Shown here piece after piece: positions 32,512-41,444 of a stretch of DNA of 60,671 nt. This DNA comes from an uncultured Prevotella sp. (GTDB lineage Bacteria; Bacteroidota; Bacteroidia; Bacteroidales; Bacteroidaceae): the NCBI GenBank assembly GCA_947165435.1, contig CAMVAI010000007.1, forward strand, positions 1 to 60,671, in the 5' to 3' direction. Below the pieces are notes generated by a model. It was not told the origin of the DNA. It did no database searches and worked only from the letters and a program-made list of their open reading frames with translations. The number at the start of each line of letters is the position of its first letter. Position 1 is the first letter of the stretch. The position numbers and the translations under genes are program-made.

Positions 32512-33381
32512 ATGAAAGTACAGAAAACAATGAAAAGATTAGAAACCCTAAAGACCTGGATGCTCATAACCGTCCTTACGGTGTGCGGAACGGCCAGCTT
32601 TGCCTCATGCACTGCGAACGAAGACCAGGCTACACCCGGCACCGACAATCCCCGCGACGGTAAGGTAGCGGAAATCGTAAAACGCGGCACCATCCTCATA
32701 GGCACCACCGGCGACTACCGGCCGCTGTCGTTCCGCGAAGCCGACGGCACCTACTGGGGATTCGGCATCGAGGTGGCCAACGCCATAGCCTCGCAGTTAG
32801 GCGTAGGCATCCGGTTTGTACCCACCTCATGGCCTACGCTGACGGCCGACGTGCTGGCAGAGCCACAGACCTTCGACCTCGCCATTGGCGGCATCACCAT
32901 CACCGATGCCCGTCGCGAAACGATGCTGATGAGCGACGGCTATCTGGCTAACGGCAAGACCATACTCTGCAGGGCCTCGGAGGCGGACCGCTACCGGTCG
33001 CTGGCCGACATCGACAAGCCGGAAGTGCGCGTGATGGTGAACCCCGGCGGACTGAACGAGAAGTTTGCAAACGCCCATCTCACCCATGCCACTATCACCG
33101 TTCACCCCAAGAACGAGGAAATCCCCACGCTCATCGCCGAGGGGAAGGCCGACATCATGATTACGGAGATTACGGAGGCTCCCTACTATGTGCAGAGCGA
33201 CACCCGACTGGCGGCACCGCTGCTGGAAGCGCCTTTCACACACGGCGAAATAGGCGTGCTGATGCGCAAGGGGCAAGACGACCTGCTGCAGATGGTGAAC
33301 GCTACCATCCGGCGGATGAAGGCCGACGGCACCCTGCGCCGCCTGCACGAAAAGTACGGTCTGGTATATGCCTACGAATAA
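32512..33381 (+). CDS. Lipoprotein with PheC-like (cyclohexadienyl dehydratase) substrate-binding fold
   Basis: This is a 289-residue protein with a lipoprotein-like signal (about residues 7-33, ...CGTASFASC). The mature part is a type 2 periplasmic-binding fold. Its motifs (G-T-T-G-D-Y-R-P-L-S-F-R, F-V-P-T-S-W-P-T-L, VMVNPGGLNEKFA, V-H-P-K-N, G-K-A-D-I-M-I-T-E) track Pseudomonas PheC, which dehydrates prephenate/arogenate to make phenylalanine precursors. A Glu that I recall as catalytic in PheC falls in T-E-I-T-E-A here. It could be a periplasmic dehydratase or an amino-acid-binding lipoprotein; no ABC transporter genes adjoin it. An alternative start is 32530. Confidence 0.7.
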   Translation: MKVQKTMKRLETLKTWMLITVLTVCGTASFASCTANEDQATPGTDNPRDGKVAEIVKRGTILIGTTGDYRPLSFREADGTYWGFGIEVANAIASQLGVGIRFVPTSWPTLTADVLAEPQTFDLAIGGITITDARRETMLMSDGYLANGKTILCRASEADRYRSLADIDKPEVRVMVNPGGLNEKFANAHLTHATITVHPKNEEIPTLIAEGKADIMITEITEAPYYVQSDTRLAAPLLEAPFTHGEIGVLMRKGQDDLLQMVNATIRRMKADGTLRRLHEKYGLVYAYE

Positions 33382-33457
33382 GAGCCAACCTAAAGTCGAT
33401 GACAGTAACTTTGTACCTGCGTCGAAGGTACTCACGTTCGGAAATGCTCAAATAATT

Positions 33458-33490
33458 TTTGGCATTTCGCTCACTTATTCGTACCTTTGC
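33458..33490 (+). promoter_or_regulatory. Consensus promoter of the DUF2461-topB unit
   Basis: TTTG at 33458-33461, a 20-base spacer and TACCTTTGC at 33482-33490; the ATG follows 27 bases later. Confidence 0.75.
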
Positions 33491-33517
33491 AGCCGATTAC
33501 AGAAAAAACAGAACAAA

Positions 33518-34231
33518 ATGGACGCAAAGAGAATACTACAGTTCCTCAGCGACGTGGCGGCCAACAACAACCGCCCGTGGTTTCAGGAACACAAAGCAGA
33601 ATACGACGCTGTACGGCAGGACTTCGAGAGCGACGTGGCCCGGCTGATAGCACGCATCGCCGAGTTCGACGAATCGGTGGCCCGGCTGACGGTGAAGGAC
33701 TGCACCTACCGCTTCTACCGCGACACCCGCTTCTCGGCAGACAAGTCGCCCTACAAGCGGCACTTGGGGGCCTACATCTCGGCCCACGGCAAGAAGTCGC
33801 TGCACGGCGGCTACTATATCCATCTGGAGCCGGGCGGCTGTCTGGTGGCCTGCGGCAGCTACTGGCTGCCCACGAACATCCTGACATCGTGCCGCAACGA
33901 GATCATGGCCAACGAAGAGGAGTGGCTGCGCTGCGTGGAGAGCAAGGAGTTTCTGAAATACTATGCCGACACGTTTGAGCCGTGCTCGTTCGACGACAGC
34001 TGGTCGATGAAGCAGGGCTTCGGCATGGAGAAGCTGAAGACCTGTCCGGCAGGATTCCCCCGCGACTATGCCTACGTGAAATACCTGCGGCTGAAAAACT
34101 ACTGCTGCTGGCGGCATGTCGGCGACACGTTCTTCGACGGCGACCGCTGGATAGGCAAGGCACTGCCCATGCTGAAGGCCGCCAAGCCGATGATGGACTT
34201 TACGAACAGCGTGATAGACGATTACGAATAA
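33518..34231 (+). CDS. DUF2461 family protein
   Basis: This 237-residue protein matches the DUF2461 (TIGR02453) pattern: F-L-x-x-x-x-x-N-N-x-R-x-W-F near the start, R-F-Y-R-D-T-R-F-S-x-D-K-S-P-Y-K, G-G-Y-Y-I-H-L-E-P-G-G, and K-Y-L-R-L-K-N-Y near the end. The function is unknown. No signal peptide, so cytoplasmic. It lies 5 bases before topB in the same direction, so the two are one operon. The longer frame from 33368 overlaps the promoter and is rejected. Confidence 0.9.
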   Translation: MDAKRILQFLSDVAANNNRPWFQEHKAEYDAVRQDFESDVARLIARIAEFDESVARLTVKDCTYRFYRDTRFSADKSPYKRHLGAYISAHGKKSLHGGYYIHLEPGGCLVACGSYWLPTNILTSCRNEIMANEEEWLRCVESKEFLKYYADTFEPCSFDDSWSMKQGFGMEKLKTCPAGFPRDYAYVKYLRLKNYCCWRHVGDTFFDGDRWIGKALPMLKAAKPMMDFTNSVIDDYE

Positions 34232-34236
34232 GAGAC

Positions 34237-36126
34237 ATGATAGTATGTATCGCAGAGAAGCCGAGCGTGGCACGCGACATCGCCCGCATCATAGGCGCTA
34301 CGGCGAGCCACGACGGCTATATGGAAGGTAACGGATTCCAGGTGACATGGACCTTCGGCCACCTGTGTACGCTGAAGGAGCCCAACGACTACACCCCGAT
34401 GTGGCGCACATGGAGCCTGACGCAGTTGCCGATGATTCCCGACCGCTTCGGCATCAAGCTCATCGACGACCAGGGCATCAAGAAGCAGTTCGCCATCATC
34501 GAACGGCTGATGCAGGCCGCCGAGCGCATCGTGAACTGCGGCGACGCCGGACAGGAGGGAGAGCTGATACAGCGGTGGGTGATGCAGAAGGCCGGAGCAA
34601 AATGCCCCGTCAGCCGGCTGTGGATATCGAGCATGACCGACGAGGCCATCCGCGAGGGCTTCCAGAACCTGAAAGACCAAGCCGACTACCAGCCGCTCTA
34701 CATGGCCGGACTGAGCCGTGCCATCGGCGACTGGCTACTGGGCATGAACTGCACCCGCCTCTACACCCTGAGGTACGGCCAGAACCGGCAGGTGCTCTCC
34801 ATCGGGCGCGTGCAGACCCCTACCCTCGCCCTCATCGTGAACCGCCAGAAAGAGATAGACAACTTCAAGCCAGAGCCTTACTGGGTGCTGGCCACCATCT
34901 ATCGCGACACCACCTTCACCGCCACAAAAGGGAAATTCACCTCGAAGGAGGAGGGCGAGCAAGCCTTCCAGACCATCGAGGGCAAGCCGTTCACGGTGAC
35001 GAAGGTAGAGAAGAAAGAAGGCAAGGAGCAGCCGCCCCAGCTCTACGACCTCACGTCGCTGCAGGTAGATTGCAACCGCAAGTTCGGCTATTCGGCCGAG
35101 ATGACCCTCAACCTAATACAGGCCCTCTACGAACGGAAATACACCACCTATCCGCGTGTGGATACACAGTACCTCTCGGACGACATCTACCCGAAGTGTC
35201 CGCAGACGCTGAACGGCCTGTACCAGACGAAATACGGCGGTGTGGCTCCCTACGCCCCGCTCATCAAGCCCATCGGCGGCAAACCGCTGAAGAAGACCAA
35301 GCGCGTGTTCGACACGTCGAAGGTGACCGACCACCACGCCATCATCCCCACGGGAGTCATTCCCCAGGGGCTGAGCGATGCCGAGCGCAACGTGTTCGAC
35401 CTGGTGGCACGGCGCTTCATCGGCGTGTTCCTGCCCGACTGCCGTTTCTCCACGACGACGGTGCTGGGCGAAGTAGATGGCATCGAGTTCAAGGTGACCG
35501 GCAAGGAGATACTCGACCCCGGATGGCGCGTGGTCAGGGAAAAGCAGGTGGGCAACAACGAAAACGCAGAAAGCACTGACGGCACAGACAATACCGAGAA
35601 GAACGACGAGGAGCGCACGCTGCCCACCTTCGAGAAAGGCGAGAGCGGCCCGCACACCCCCACCCTGACAGAGAAGATGACCACCCCGCCGCCCTATTAC
35701 AACGAGGCCTCGCTGTTGCGTGCCATGGAGACGGCAGGCAAGTTTGTGGAAGACGAGACACTGCGTGCCGCCATGAAGGAGAACGGCATCGGTCGTCCGT
35801 CAAGCCGTGCGTCCATCATCGAGACACTGTTCAAGCGCCGCTACATACGCTGCGAGCGCAAGCGTCTGGTAGCCACGCCGACGGGCATCGAGCTGATAGA
35901 CCTCATCCGCGAAGAGCTGCTCAAGAGCTGCGAACTGACCGGCATCTGGGAGAAGAAGCTGCGCGACATCGAGCACCAGAAGTATGACGCCCTGCAGTTT
36001 ATCAACGAGCTGAAGACACAGGTGACGGAGATTGTCAACGACGTGATGCGCGACCCCACCAACCGCCGCGTCACCCTGCTGCCGCCCGAGGACGAGAAAA
36101 AGAAGAAAGGCAAGAAGAAAGAGTAA
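34237..36126 (+). CDS. topB: DNA topoisomerase III (type IA)
   Basis: The 629-residue enzyme relaxes negatively supercoiled DNA and decatenates. The Toprim domain is at the N-terminus (MIVCIAEKPSVARDIARIIG, G-D-A-G-Q-E-G-E-L). The catalytic tyrosine is Tyr305 in KYTTYPRVDT, and Q-V-L-S-I-G-R-V-Q-T-P-T and the E-N-G-I-G-R-P-S-S-R-A-S-I-I-E-T motif are intact. Residues about 440-472 form an acidic, low-complexity insert, and the tail ends in a Lys-rich run (DEKKKKGKKKE) that may bind DNA. No zinc-finger domain is present, as is usual for TopB. I start it at 34237, the first ATG matching the family. Confidence 0.95.
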   Translation: MIVCIAEKPSVARDIARIIGATASHDGYMEGNGFQVTWTFGHLCTLKEPNDYTPMWRTWSLTQLPMIPDRFGIKLIDDQGIKKQFAIIERLMQAAERIVNCGDAGQEGELIQRWVMQKAGAKCPVSRLWISSMTDEAIREGFQNLKDQADYQPLYMAGLSRAIGDWLLGMNCTRLYTLRYGQNRQVLSIGRVQTPTLALIVNRQKEIDNFKPEPYWVLATIYRDTTFTATKGKFTSKEEGEQAFQTIEGKPFTVTKVEKKEGKEQPPQLYDLTSLQVDCNRKFGYSAEMTLNLIQALYERKYTTYPRVDTQYLSDDIYPKCPQTLNGLYQTKYGGVAPYAPLIKPIGGKPLKKTKRVFDTSKVTDHHAIIPTGVIPQGLSDAERNVFDLVARRFIGVFLPDCRFSTTTVLGEVDGIEFKVTGKEILDPGWRVVREKQVGNNENAESTDGTDNTEKNDEERTLPTFEKGESGPHTPTLTEKMTTPPPYYNEASLLRAMETAGKFVEDETLRAAMKENGIGRPSSRASIIETLFKRRYIRCERKRLVATPTGIELIDLIREELLKSCELTGIWEKKLRDIEHQKYDALQFINELKTQVTEIVNDVMRDPTNRRVTLLPPEDEKKKKGKKKE

Positions 36127-36180
36127 GCAGCACGCAGCCAAAGACAATAAATCGGCCTCTGCCGCGTTATAATAGATGTT

Positions 36181-38241
36181 ATGTGGAAGATATTACACCT
36201 TATTATATATACAGTGCTCGCTGCCGTACTCCTCACGGCATGCGGTGCCGACCATGCCATGAAGAAGGGCGACAAGTTCTATGCGCTCGGTGAATACTAC
36301 GATGCCGCCAACCAGTACCGCAAGGCCTACGCACAGACACCCGCCAAGGAGCGCACACTGCGCGGACAGCGCGCCCTGAAGCTGGCCGACTGCTACCGTC
36401 GCATCAACTATACGCAGCGGGCCATTGCCGCCTACAACAATGCCGTGCGCTACAAGCAGACCGACTCGCTGACCTATCTGTTGCTGGCCCAGCAGCTGAT
36501 GAAGAACGGCCAGTACAAGGAGGCGGCGAAATACTTCCAGATGATGATTGACAGTGTGAGCGACCATCCGCTGGCCATCGTCGGACTGCGTGCGGCAGAG
36601 AAAGCCCCACAGTGGAAGGCTGAAGGGTCGGCATACACCGTGAAGCGCGAAAACTTCTTCAATTCGCGGCGTGCCGACTACTCGCCCATGCTCTGCGGGT
36701 CGGAGAACGACCAGCTCTTCTTCACCTCCACACGCAACCAGTCGAAAGGCGACGAGCTGAGCGGCATCACCGGCACGAAGAATGGCGACATCTTCTTTTC
36801 GCAGAAAGACGACAAAGGCAAGTGGCAGCGACCAGAGGTGATAGACACCGAGCTGAACACCAACGATGACGAGGGAGCCTGCTGCTTCTCGCCCGACGGG
36901 CGCACCATGTATCTGACACAGTGTAAGACCGACCCCGACTATCCGCGCTATGCCACCATCGTCACATCAAACCGCTCGGATGCCGCATGGAGCAAGGCCA
37001 CAGAGCTGCAGCTGACCCGCGACACGCTGTCGGCATACGCCCACCCTGCCGTCAGCCCCGACGGACAGTGGCTCTACTTCGTCAGCGACATGCCCGGCGG
37101 ACTGGGCGGCTACGACATCTGGCGCGTCCGACTGACCACCAGCGGCGTGGGCGGTGTCGAGAATGTCGGCGCCCCCATCAATACGCCCGGCGACGAGATG
37201 TTTCCCACCTTCCGCCCGAACGGCGACCTCTACTTTTCGAGCAACGGCCACGAGGGCATGGGCGGTCTGGACATCTATATTGCCAAAGACGACAGCACAC
37301 GCACCAGCGGAGCCATGAAATGGAAGATAGAGCACCCCGGGTTCCCGCTCAACTCGCAGGGCGACGACTTCGGCATGACGTTCGAGGGGGCGCGCAACCA
37401 GGGCTTCTTCTCCAGCAACCGTGGCGACGGCAAGGGCTGGGACCACATCTACTCGTTCTACAACCCCGAAATCATACAAACTGTCAAGGGATGGGTTTAC
37501 GAACAGGACGGCTACGAGCTGCCCGAGGGGCTGGTATATATGGTGGGCAACGACGGCACCAACATGAAGCTCAGCGTCAAGGGCGACGGCTCGTTCACCC
37601 AGGAAATCAAGCCCGGCGTGGACTACGTGCTGCTGGGCACGTGCCAGGGCTTTCTTAACCACCAGGAGCACCTGCGCGTCGATTCGGTAGATAAGTCGGA
37701 AGAGTATGTGCTGCAGTTCCCGCTGGCCAGCATCACCGCCCCCGTGCTGATAGACAACATCTTCTACGACTTCGACAAAGCCACCCTGCGCCCGGAGTCT
37801 GCCGAAGCCTTGGACAAGCTGGTGGTGCTGCTGAAAGACAACCCCCACGTGACCATCGAGCTGAGCGCCCACACCGACTACAAGGGCTCGGCAGAATATA
37901 ACAAGCGGCTCAGCCAGCGGCGCGCCGAGTCGGTGGTCAACTACCTGATAGCGCACGGCATCGAGGCCGACCGGCTGACACCCGTGGGCTACGGCAAGGA
38001 GAAGCCCAAGACCATCCGCAAGAAGCTGACCGAGAAATACCCCTTCCTGAAAGCCGACGACGTGCTGACGGAAGAGTTCATCAAGGCCCTGCCCGACGCC
38101 GAGCAGCAGGAGCAGTGCAACCAGCTGAACCGCCGCACGGAGTTCATCGTGCTGCGCACCACCTACAGGATGTTCGACAAGAAAGCGGAACAGCCAAAAG
38201 AGGAAACACCCAAGACAGAACAACCGAAATCACAACAATAA
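36181..38241 (+). CDS. porE: PorE-like OmpA-family lipoprotein (type IX secretion)
   Basis: This 686-residue lipoprotein (LLTAC, Cys21) has TPR-like helices (about 27-140), a PD40/WD40-type beta-propeller (about 158-425; repeats such as CFSPDGRTMYLTQ, AVSPDGQWLYFVSD and FRPNGDLYFSSNG), a carboxypeptidase-regulatory-like domain (about 430-500) and an OmpA-type peptidoglycan-binding domain (about 515-660, with S-A-H-T-D-Y-K-G). This four-part order is that of Porphyromonas PorE (PG1058), which ties the T9SS to peptidoglycan. T9SS-type tails elsewhere in the window support the reading. The name rests on architecture; OmpA lipoproteins of this layout also exist outside T9SS. It follows topB by 54 bases. 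Confidence 0.75.
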   Translation: MWKILHLIIYTVLAAVLLTACGADHAMKKGDKFYALGEYYDAANQYRKAYAQTPAKERTLRGQRALKLADCYRRINYTQRAIAAYNNAVRYKQTDSLTYLLLAQQLMKNGQYKEAAKYFQMMIDSVSDHPLAIVGLRAAEKAPQWKAEGSAYTVKRENFFNSRRADYSPMLCGSENDQLFFTSTRNQSKGDELSGITGTKNGDIFFSQKDDKGKWQRPEVIDTELNTNDDEGACCFSPDGRTMYLTQCKTDPDYPRYATIVTSNRSDAAWSKATELQLTRDTLSAYAHPAVSPDGQWLYFVSDMPGGLGGYDIWRVRLTTSGVGGVENVGAPINTPGDEMFPTFRPNGDLYFSSNGHEGMGGLDIYIAKDDSTRTSGAMKWKIEHPGFPLNSQGDDFGMTFEGARNQGFFSSNRGDGKGWDHIYSFYNPEIIQTVKGWVYEQDGYELPEGLVYMVGNDGTNMKLSVKGDGSFTQEIKPGVDYVLLGTCQGFLNHQEHLRVDSVDKSEEYVLQFPLASITAPVLIDNIFYDFDKATLRPESAEALDKLVVLLKDNPHVTIELSAHTDYKGSAEYNKRLSQRRAESVVNYLIAHGIEADRLTPVGYGKEKPKTIRKKLTEKYPFLKADDVLTEEFIKALPDAEQQEQCNQLNRRTEFIVLRTTYRMFDKKAEQPKEETPKTEQPKSQQ

Positions 38242-38264
38242 CAACACACACACCTTTTACAACA

Positions 38265-40424
38265 ATGAAGACACTCGTTATCATGACGACCGCACTCGCC
38301 ACCGCCACCATGCTACAGGCACAAGGGCTGAAGTACCCCAAGACAGTGAAAGACAACACCGTAGATAACTACTTCGGCACCGTGGTGGCCGACCCCTACC
38401 GCTGGCTGGAGAACGACACCAGCCGGCAGACCGCCGCATGGGTGGAAGCCGAGAACCGCGTCACCAACGCCTATCTGCAGAAGATACCCTTCCGGCAGAA
38501 ACTGCTGAAACGGCTCACCGAACTGAGTAACTACGACAAGGAGAGCGCACCGGTGAAGCATAACGGCAAGTGGTACTTCGCGCGGCACACGGGGCTGCAG
38601 AACCAGTCGGTCATCTACGTCATGGACGAGCTGGGCGGCACGCCACGCGTATTCCTCGACCCCAACACCCTGAGCACCGACGGCACGGTGGCCCTGAAAG
38701 GCATCTACCACTCACACAACGGACGATGGGCGGCCTACAGCATCTCCCGCTCGGGCAGCGACTGGCAGGAGTTCTACGTCATCGACCTCAAGACGGGTCA
38801 GCTGACACAGGACCACATCGAGTGGGCCAAGTTCTCGGGGGCTGCCTGGCAGGGCGACGGCTTTTACTACAGTGCCTACGACGCTCCGACGAAGGGCAAG
38901 GAGTTCTCAAACGTCAATGCCGGCCACAAGATATACTACCACAAGATAGGCACACCGCAGTCCGAGGACGTGCTGTTCTACCAGAACCCTGCCTACCCCA
39001 AGCGCTTCTACACCTGCAGCGTGAACAAGGAAGAGACGATGATGTTCCTTTACGAGAGCGGAGCCGGAGCCGGCAACAACCTCTTTGTGCGCGACCTTCG
39101 GCAGAAGGACAGCCAGTTCATCCAGATGACCGACAACATGGACTACGACTACTCGCCCGTGACCACCGACGACAACAACATCTATCTATACACCAACAGC
39201 GGCGCACCGAAGGGGCGGCTCATGCGGGCCGACATCCGCAAGCCCGGGCTGGCCGACTGGCAGGTGGTCATTGCCGAACAGGCGAACACCATCGACGACA
39301 TCAGCTGCATCAACGGCCAGTTTATCGTCACCTATAATAAGGATGCCTCCAACCATGCCTTCGTCTATACCATGGACGGACAGCTGCGCCACGAGGTGAA
39401 GCTGCCGTCGGTAGGCAGCATCGGCTTCTCCGGCGACAAGAAGGAGCCGGAGTGCTTCATGACCTTCACGTCGTTCACACAGCCCGGCACCATCTACCGC
39501 TACGATATCGACCGCAACGAGACGACGCTCTACGCCCAGCCCACGGTGAAGTTCAACCCCGCCGACTACATCTCCGAGCAGGTGTTCTTCCAGAGCAAGG
39601 ACGGCACGCGCATACCCATGTTCATTACCTACAAAAAGGATAAAAGCCAACAAAAGCGTCAAACGTCAAACGCCAAGTCCCAAAGTCCACGCCCGGTCTA
39701 TCTCTACGGCTATGGCGGCTTCAACATCTCGCTCGGCCCGTCGTTCTCGGCCATGCGCATACCTTTCCTCGAACAGGGAGGCATCTATGCACAGGTGACG
39801 CTGCGCGGCGGCGGCGAGTATGGCGAAGAGTGGCACCAGGCCGGCACAAAGATGCAGAAGCAAAACGTGTTCGACGACTTCATCGGGGCTGCCGAATGGC
39901 TCATCCGTGAGGGCTATACTGACAAGGACCACATCGCCATCGTGGGCGGCTCGAACGGCGGGCTGCTCGTAGGTGCTTGCATGGCGCAGCGCCCCGACCT
40001 CTTCCGCGTGGCCATTCCGCAGGTGGGTGTGATGGACATGCTGCGCTACCATAAGTTCACCATCGGCTGGAACTGGGCTTCCGACTACGGCACCAGCGAG
40101 GACTCCCGCGAGATGTTTGAATACCTGAAAGCCTACTCGCCCCTGCACAACCTGAAGCCCGGCACCGCCTATCCGGCCACCCTCGTCACCACCGCCGACC
40201 ACGACGACCGTGTGGTGCCCGCCCACTCGTTCAAGTTTGCAGCCACCCTGCAGGAGTGCCAAGCCGCAGCCCAGCAGCAGAACCAAAAGCCATTGCCCCC
40301 TACCCTCATCCGCATCGACACCAAAGCCGGTCACGGCGGTGGCAAGCCCCTGGCAAAAATCCTCGAGGAGCAGGCCGACATCTACTCCTTCATCCTCTAC
40401 AACATGGGGCTGAAGTTCAAATAA
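38265..40424 (+). CDS. Prolyl oligopeptidase family (S9) serine peptidase, secreted
   Basis: The 719-residue protein has a signal peptide (MKTLVIMTTALATATMLQAQ). A seven-bladed propeller (about 80-430) covers a C-terminal alpha/beta-hydrolase domain. Catalytic residues visible are Ser563 in GGSNGG, an Asp in the D-H-D-D-R-V-V-P segment and His690 in K-A-G-H-G-G-G. The motif R-G-G-G-E-Y-G-E-E-W-H-Q-A-G is typical of prolyl endopeptidases, which cut after proline in short peptides. Likely periplasmic. It starts 23 bases after the porE-like gene and may share its transcript. Confidence 0.93.
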   Translation: MKTLVIMTTALATATMLQAQGLKYPKTVKDNTVDNYFGTVVADPYRWLENDTSRQTAAWVEAENRVTNAYLQKIPFRQKLLKRLTELSNYDKESAPVKHNGKWYFARHTGLQNQSVIYVMDELGGTPRVFLDPNTLSTDGTVALKGIYHSHNGRWAAYSISRSGSDWQEFYVIDLKTGQLTQDHIEWAKFSGAAWQGDGFYYSAYDAPTKGKEFSNVNAGHKIYYHKIGTPQSEDVLFYQNPAYPKRFYTCSVNKEETMMFLYESGAGAGNNLFVRDLRQKDSQFIQMTDNMDYDYSPVTTDDNNIYLYTNSGAPKGRLMRADIRKPGLADWQVVIAEQANTIDDISCINGQFIVTYNKDASNHAFVYTMDGQLRHEVKLPSVGSIGFSGDKKEPECFMTFTSFTQPGTIYRYDIDRNETTLYAQPTVKFNPADYISEQVFFQSKDGTRIPMFITYKKDKSQQKRQTSNAKSQSPRPVYLYGYGGFNISLGPSFSAMRIPFLEQGGIYAQVTLRGGGEYGEEWHQAGTKMQKQNVFDDFIGAAEWLIREGYTDKDHIAIVGGSNGGLLVGACMAQRPDLFRVAIPQVGVMDMLRYHKFTIGWNWASDYGTSEDSREMFEYLKAYSPLHNLKPGTAYPATLVTTADHDDRVVPAHSFKFAATLQECQAAAQQQNQKPLPPTLIRIDTKAGHGGGKPLAKILEEQADIYSFILYNMGLKFK

Positions 40425-40430
40425 TTTTAT

Positions 40431-40530
40431 GCACCACAGAGGCACGGAGGCACAGAGTTTATTCTCTCGCTGAAACAAACGATCTGTGCCTCTGTGGTGA
40501 GAAATAATAAAACTCTGTGCCTCTGTGTCT
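40431..40530. repeat. CTCTGTGCCTCTGTG repeat cluster and hairpin
   Basis: CACCACAGAGGCAC at 40432 is the inverse of GTGCCTCTGTGGTG at 40486-40499, giving a long-range hairpin. A third copy of CTCTGTGCCTCTGTG follows at about 40513. A related inverted pair occurs at about 42604-42643. The stretch 40425-40628 has no gene. Confidence 0.8.
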
Positions 40531-40628
40531 CTGCCGTCCGCGACGTGCTGAGGATGTAAATGGTTCTGTTGATTGCCTGATGATTATTTGTTATACCTTT
40601 ATTTATTATATGATTTATTTGTTTATAT

Positions 40629-40660
40629 TTTGTTGTTTCGGGAATTATGCGTAAATTTGC
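40629..40660 (+). promoter_or_regulatory. Promoter of the second toxin-antitoxin pair
   Basis: TTTG at 40629-40632, a 19-base spacer and TAAATTTGC at 40652-40660, 25 bases before the antitoxin ATG. Confidence 0.7.
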
Positions 40661-40685
40661 ACGCAAAGAATAAAATGTTAGGATT

Positions 40686-40940
40686 ATGACAGCAATACAA
40701 CTGAACAATCTCTGGACGTATATCCAAGGGATGGCGTTGAAGAAAAAGGATCGCGAGTGGCTGGCCGGAAAGCTGCTGGAGCCTACCGCTGACGATGCTA
40801 AAACCGCCCTGCAAAAGGCATATGTGAAGGAATCATTGTACCGCGCACTCGACGAGGTGGAACGTGCCAAACGGGGTGAGTACAAGATGATGACGGAGGA
40901 AGAGTTCCTTGAGGGACTCAAGAAGGAGCGCATCGGATGA
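40686..40940 (+). CDS. Antitoxin-like protein of a type II pair
   Basis: This 84-residue helical protein has the pattern ERAKRGEYKMMTEEEFLEGL near its C-terminus, a typical toxin-binding tail. The N-terminal half is polar and presumably dimerises and binds the operator. Its stop overlaps the next ATG by 4 bases (ATGA), coupling it to the toxin. A similar T-x-E-E-F-x-x-x-L/V tail is found in the antitoxin at 24206, suggesting distant kinship. Confidence 0.65.
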   Translation: MTAIQLNNLWTYIQGMALKKKDREWLAGKLLEPTADDAKTALQKAYVKESLYRALDEVERAKRGEYKMMTEEEFLEGLKKERIG

Positions 40941-41272
40941 ATGTAAAGATAATCCCCTCTGTGGAGTTCGACCGCCAGTTCAAGCGTCTGGCAAAAAAGT
41001 ATAAGTCGCTGTTGGATGACTATCTCACTTTTAGTAAAGAACTCAAGGAGAATCCTCTGCAGGGGGCGGCACTCGGCCGTGGCGTGCGCAAGATTCGCAT
41101 GGCCATCGGTTCGAAAGGCAAGGGCAAGAGCGGCGGCGCCCGTGTGCTGACGCTGACTGTGCTGGTAAGCGAAGATGCCGATGTGACGCTACTTACTATC
41201 TACGACAAGGACGAGATAGACAACGTGTCCGACGAGTACATCCGCTGGCTTGTTAGTGAAGCTGGTAAGTAG
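40937..41272 (+). CDS. RelE/ParE-superfamily toxin
   Basis: The 111-residue protein has the RelE-fold start (IIPSVEFDRQFKRLAKKYKS), a K-E-L-x-x-N-P-L-Q-G segment, a basic centre (R-K-I-R-M-A-I-G-S-K-G-K-G-K-S-G-G-A-R) and a strand ending L-L-T-I-Y-D-K-D-E-I. These features fit HigB/RelE-type toxins that cut ribosome-bound mRNA. The S-G-G-A-R-V motif is typical of one such group. Translationally coupled to the preceding antitoxin. Confidence 0.75.
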   Translation: MNVKIIPSVEFDRQFKRLAKKYKSLLDDYLTFSKELKENPLQGAALGRGVRKIRMAIGSKGKGKSGGARVLTLTVLVSEDADVTLLTIYDKDEIDNVSDEYIRWLVSEAGK

Positions 41273-41297
41273 CCCTTCCACGTTATAAGCAGGTATC

Positions 41298-41338
41298 ATC
41301 ATCCCCCGCCCGGCTCCATGCCGTGCGGGGGATGATGC
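41298..41338. terminator. GC-rich hairpin after the toxin gene
   Basis: CATCATCCCCCGC and GCGGGGGATGATG make a 13-bp stem. No T-run follows directly on either strand, so terminator function is uncertain. Confidence 0.5.
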
Positions 41339-41444
41339 TGTATGGTGGTTTCTGCGGCGGCTATACTTACGGTTGACTATTACATCGAAAAAACGAAGAG
41401 GATGCGTCCCTATGACAGGATGCATCCTCTCCGTACTGATGGTA

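Noticed and set aside
33982..34236. Extension of the topB frame upstream to 33982
   Set aside because: It overlaps the DUF2461 gene in another frame, and TopB homology begins exactly at the ATG at 34237.
36967..38223. 418-codon minus-strand frame opposite the porE-like gene
   Set aside because: Shadow frame; Val/His/Leu-rich with no motifs, while the plus strand encodes propeller and OmpA domains.
34237..40424. A single topB-porE-peptidase functional operon
   Set aside because: The genes are close and co-directional, but their functions are unrelated and no promoter or terminator evidence decides it.
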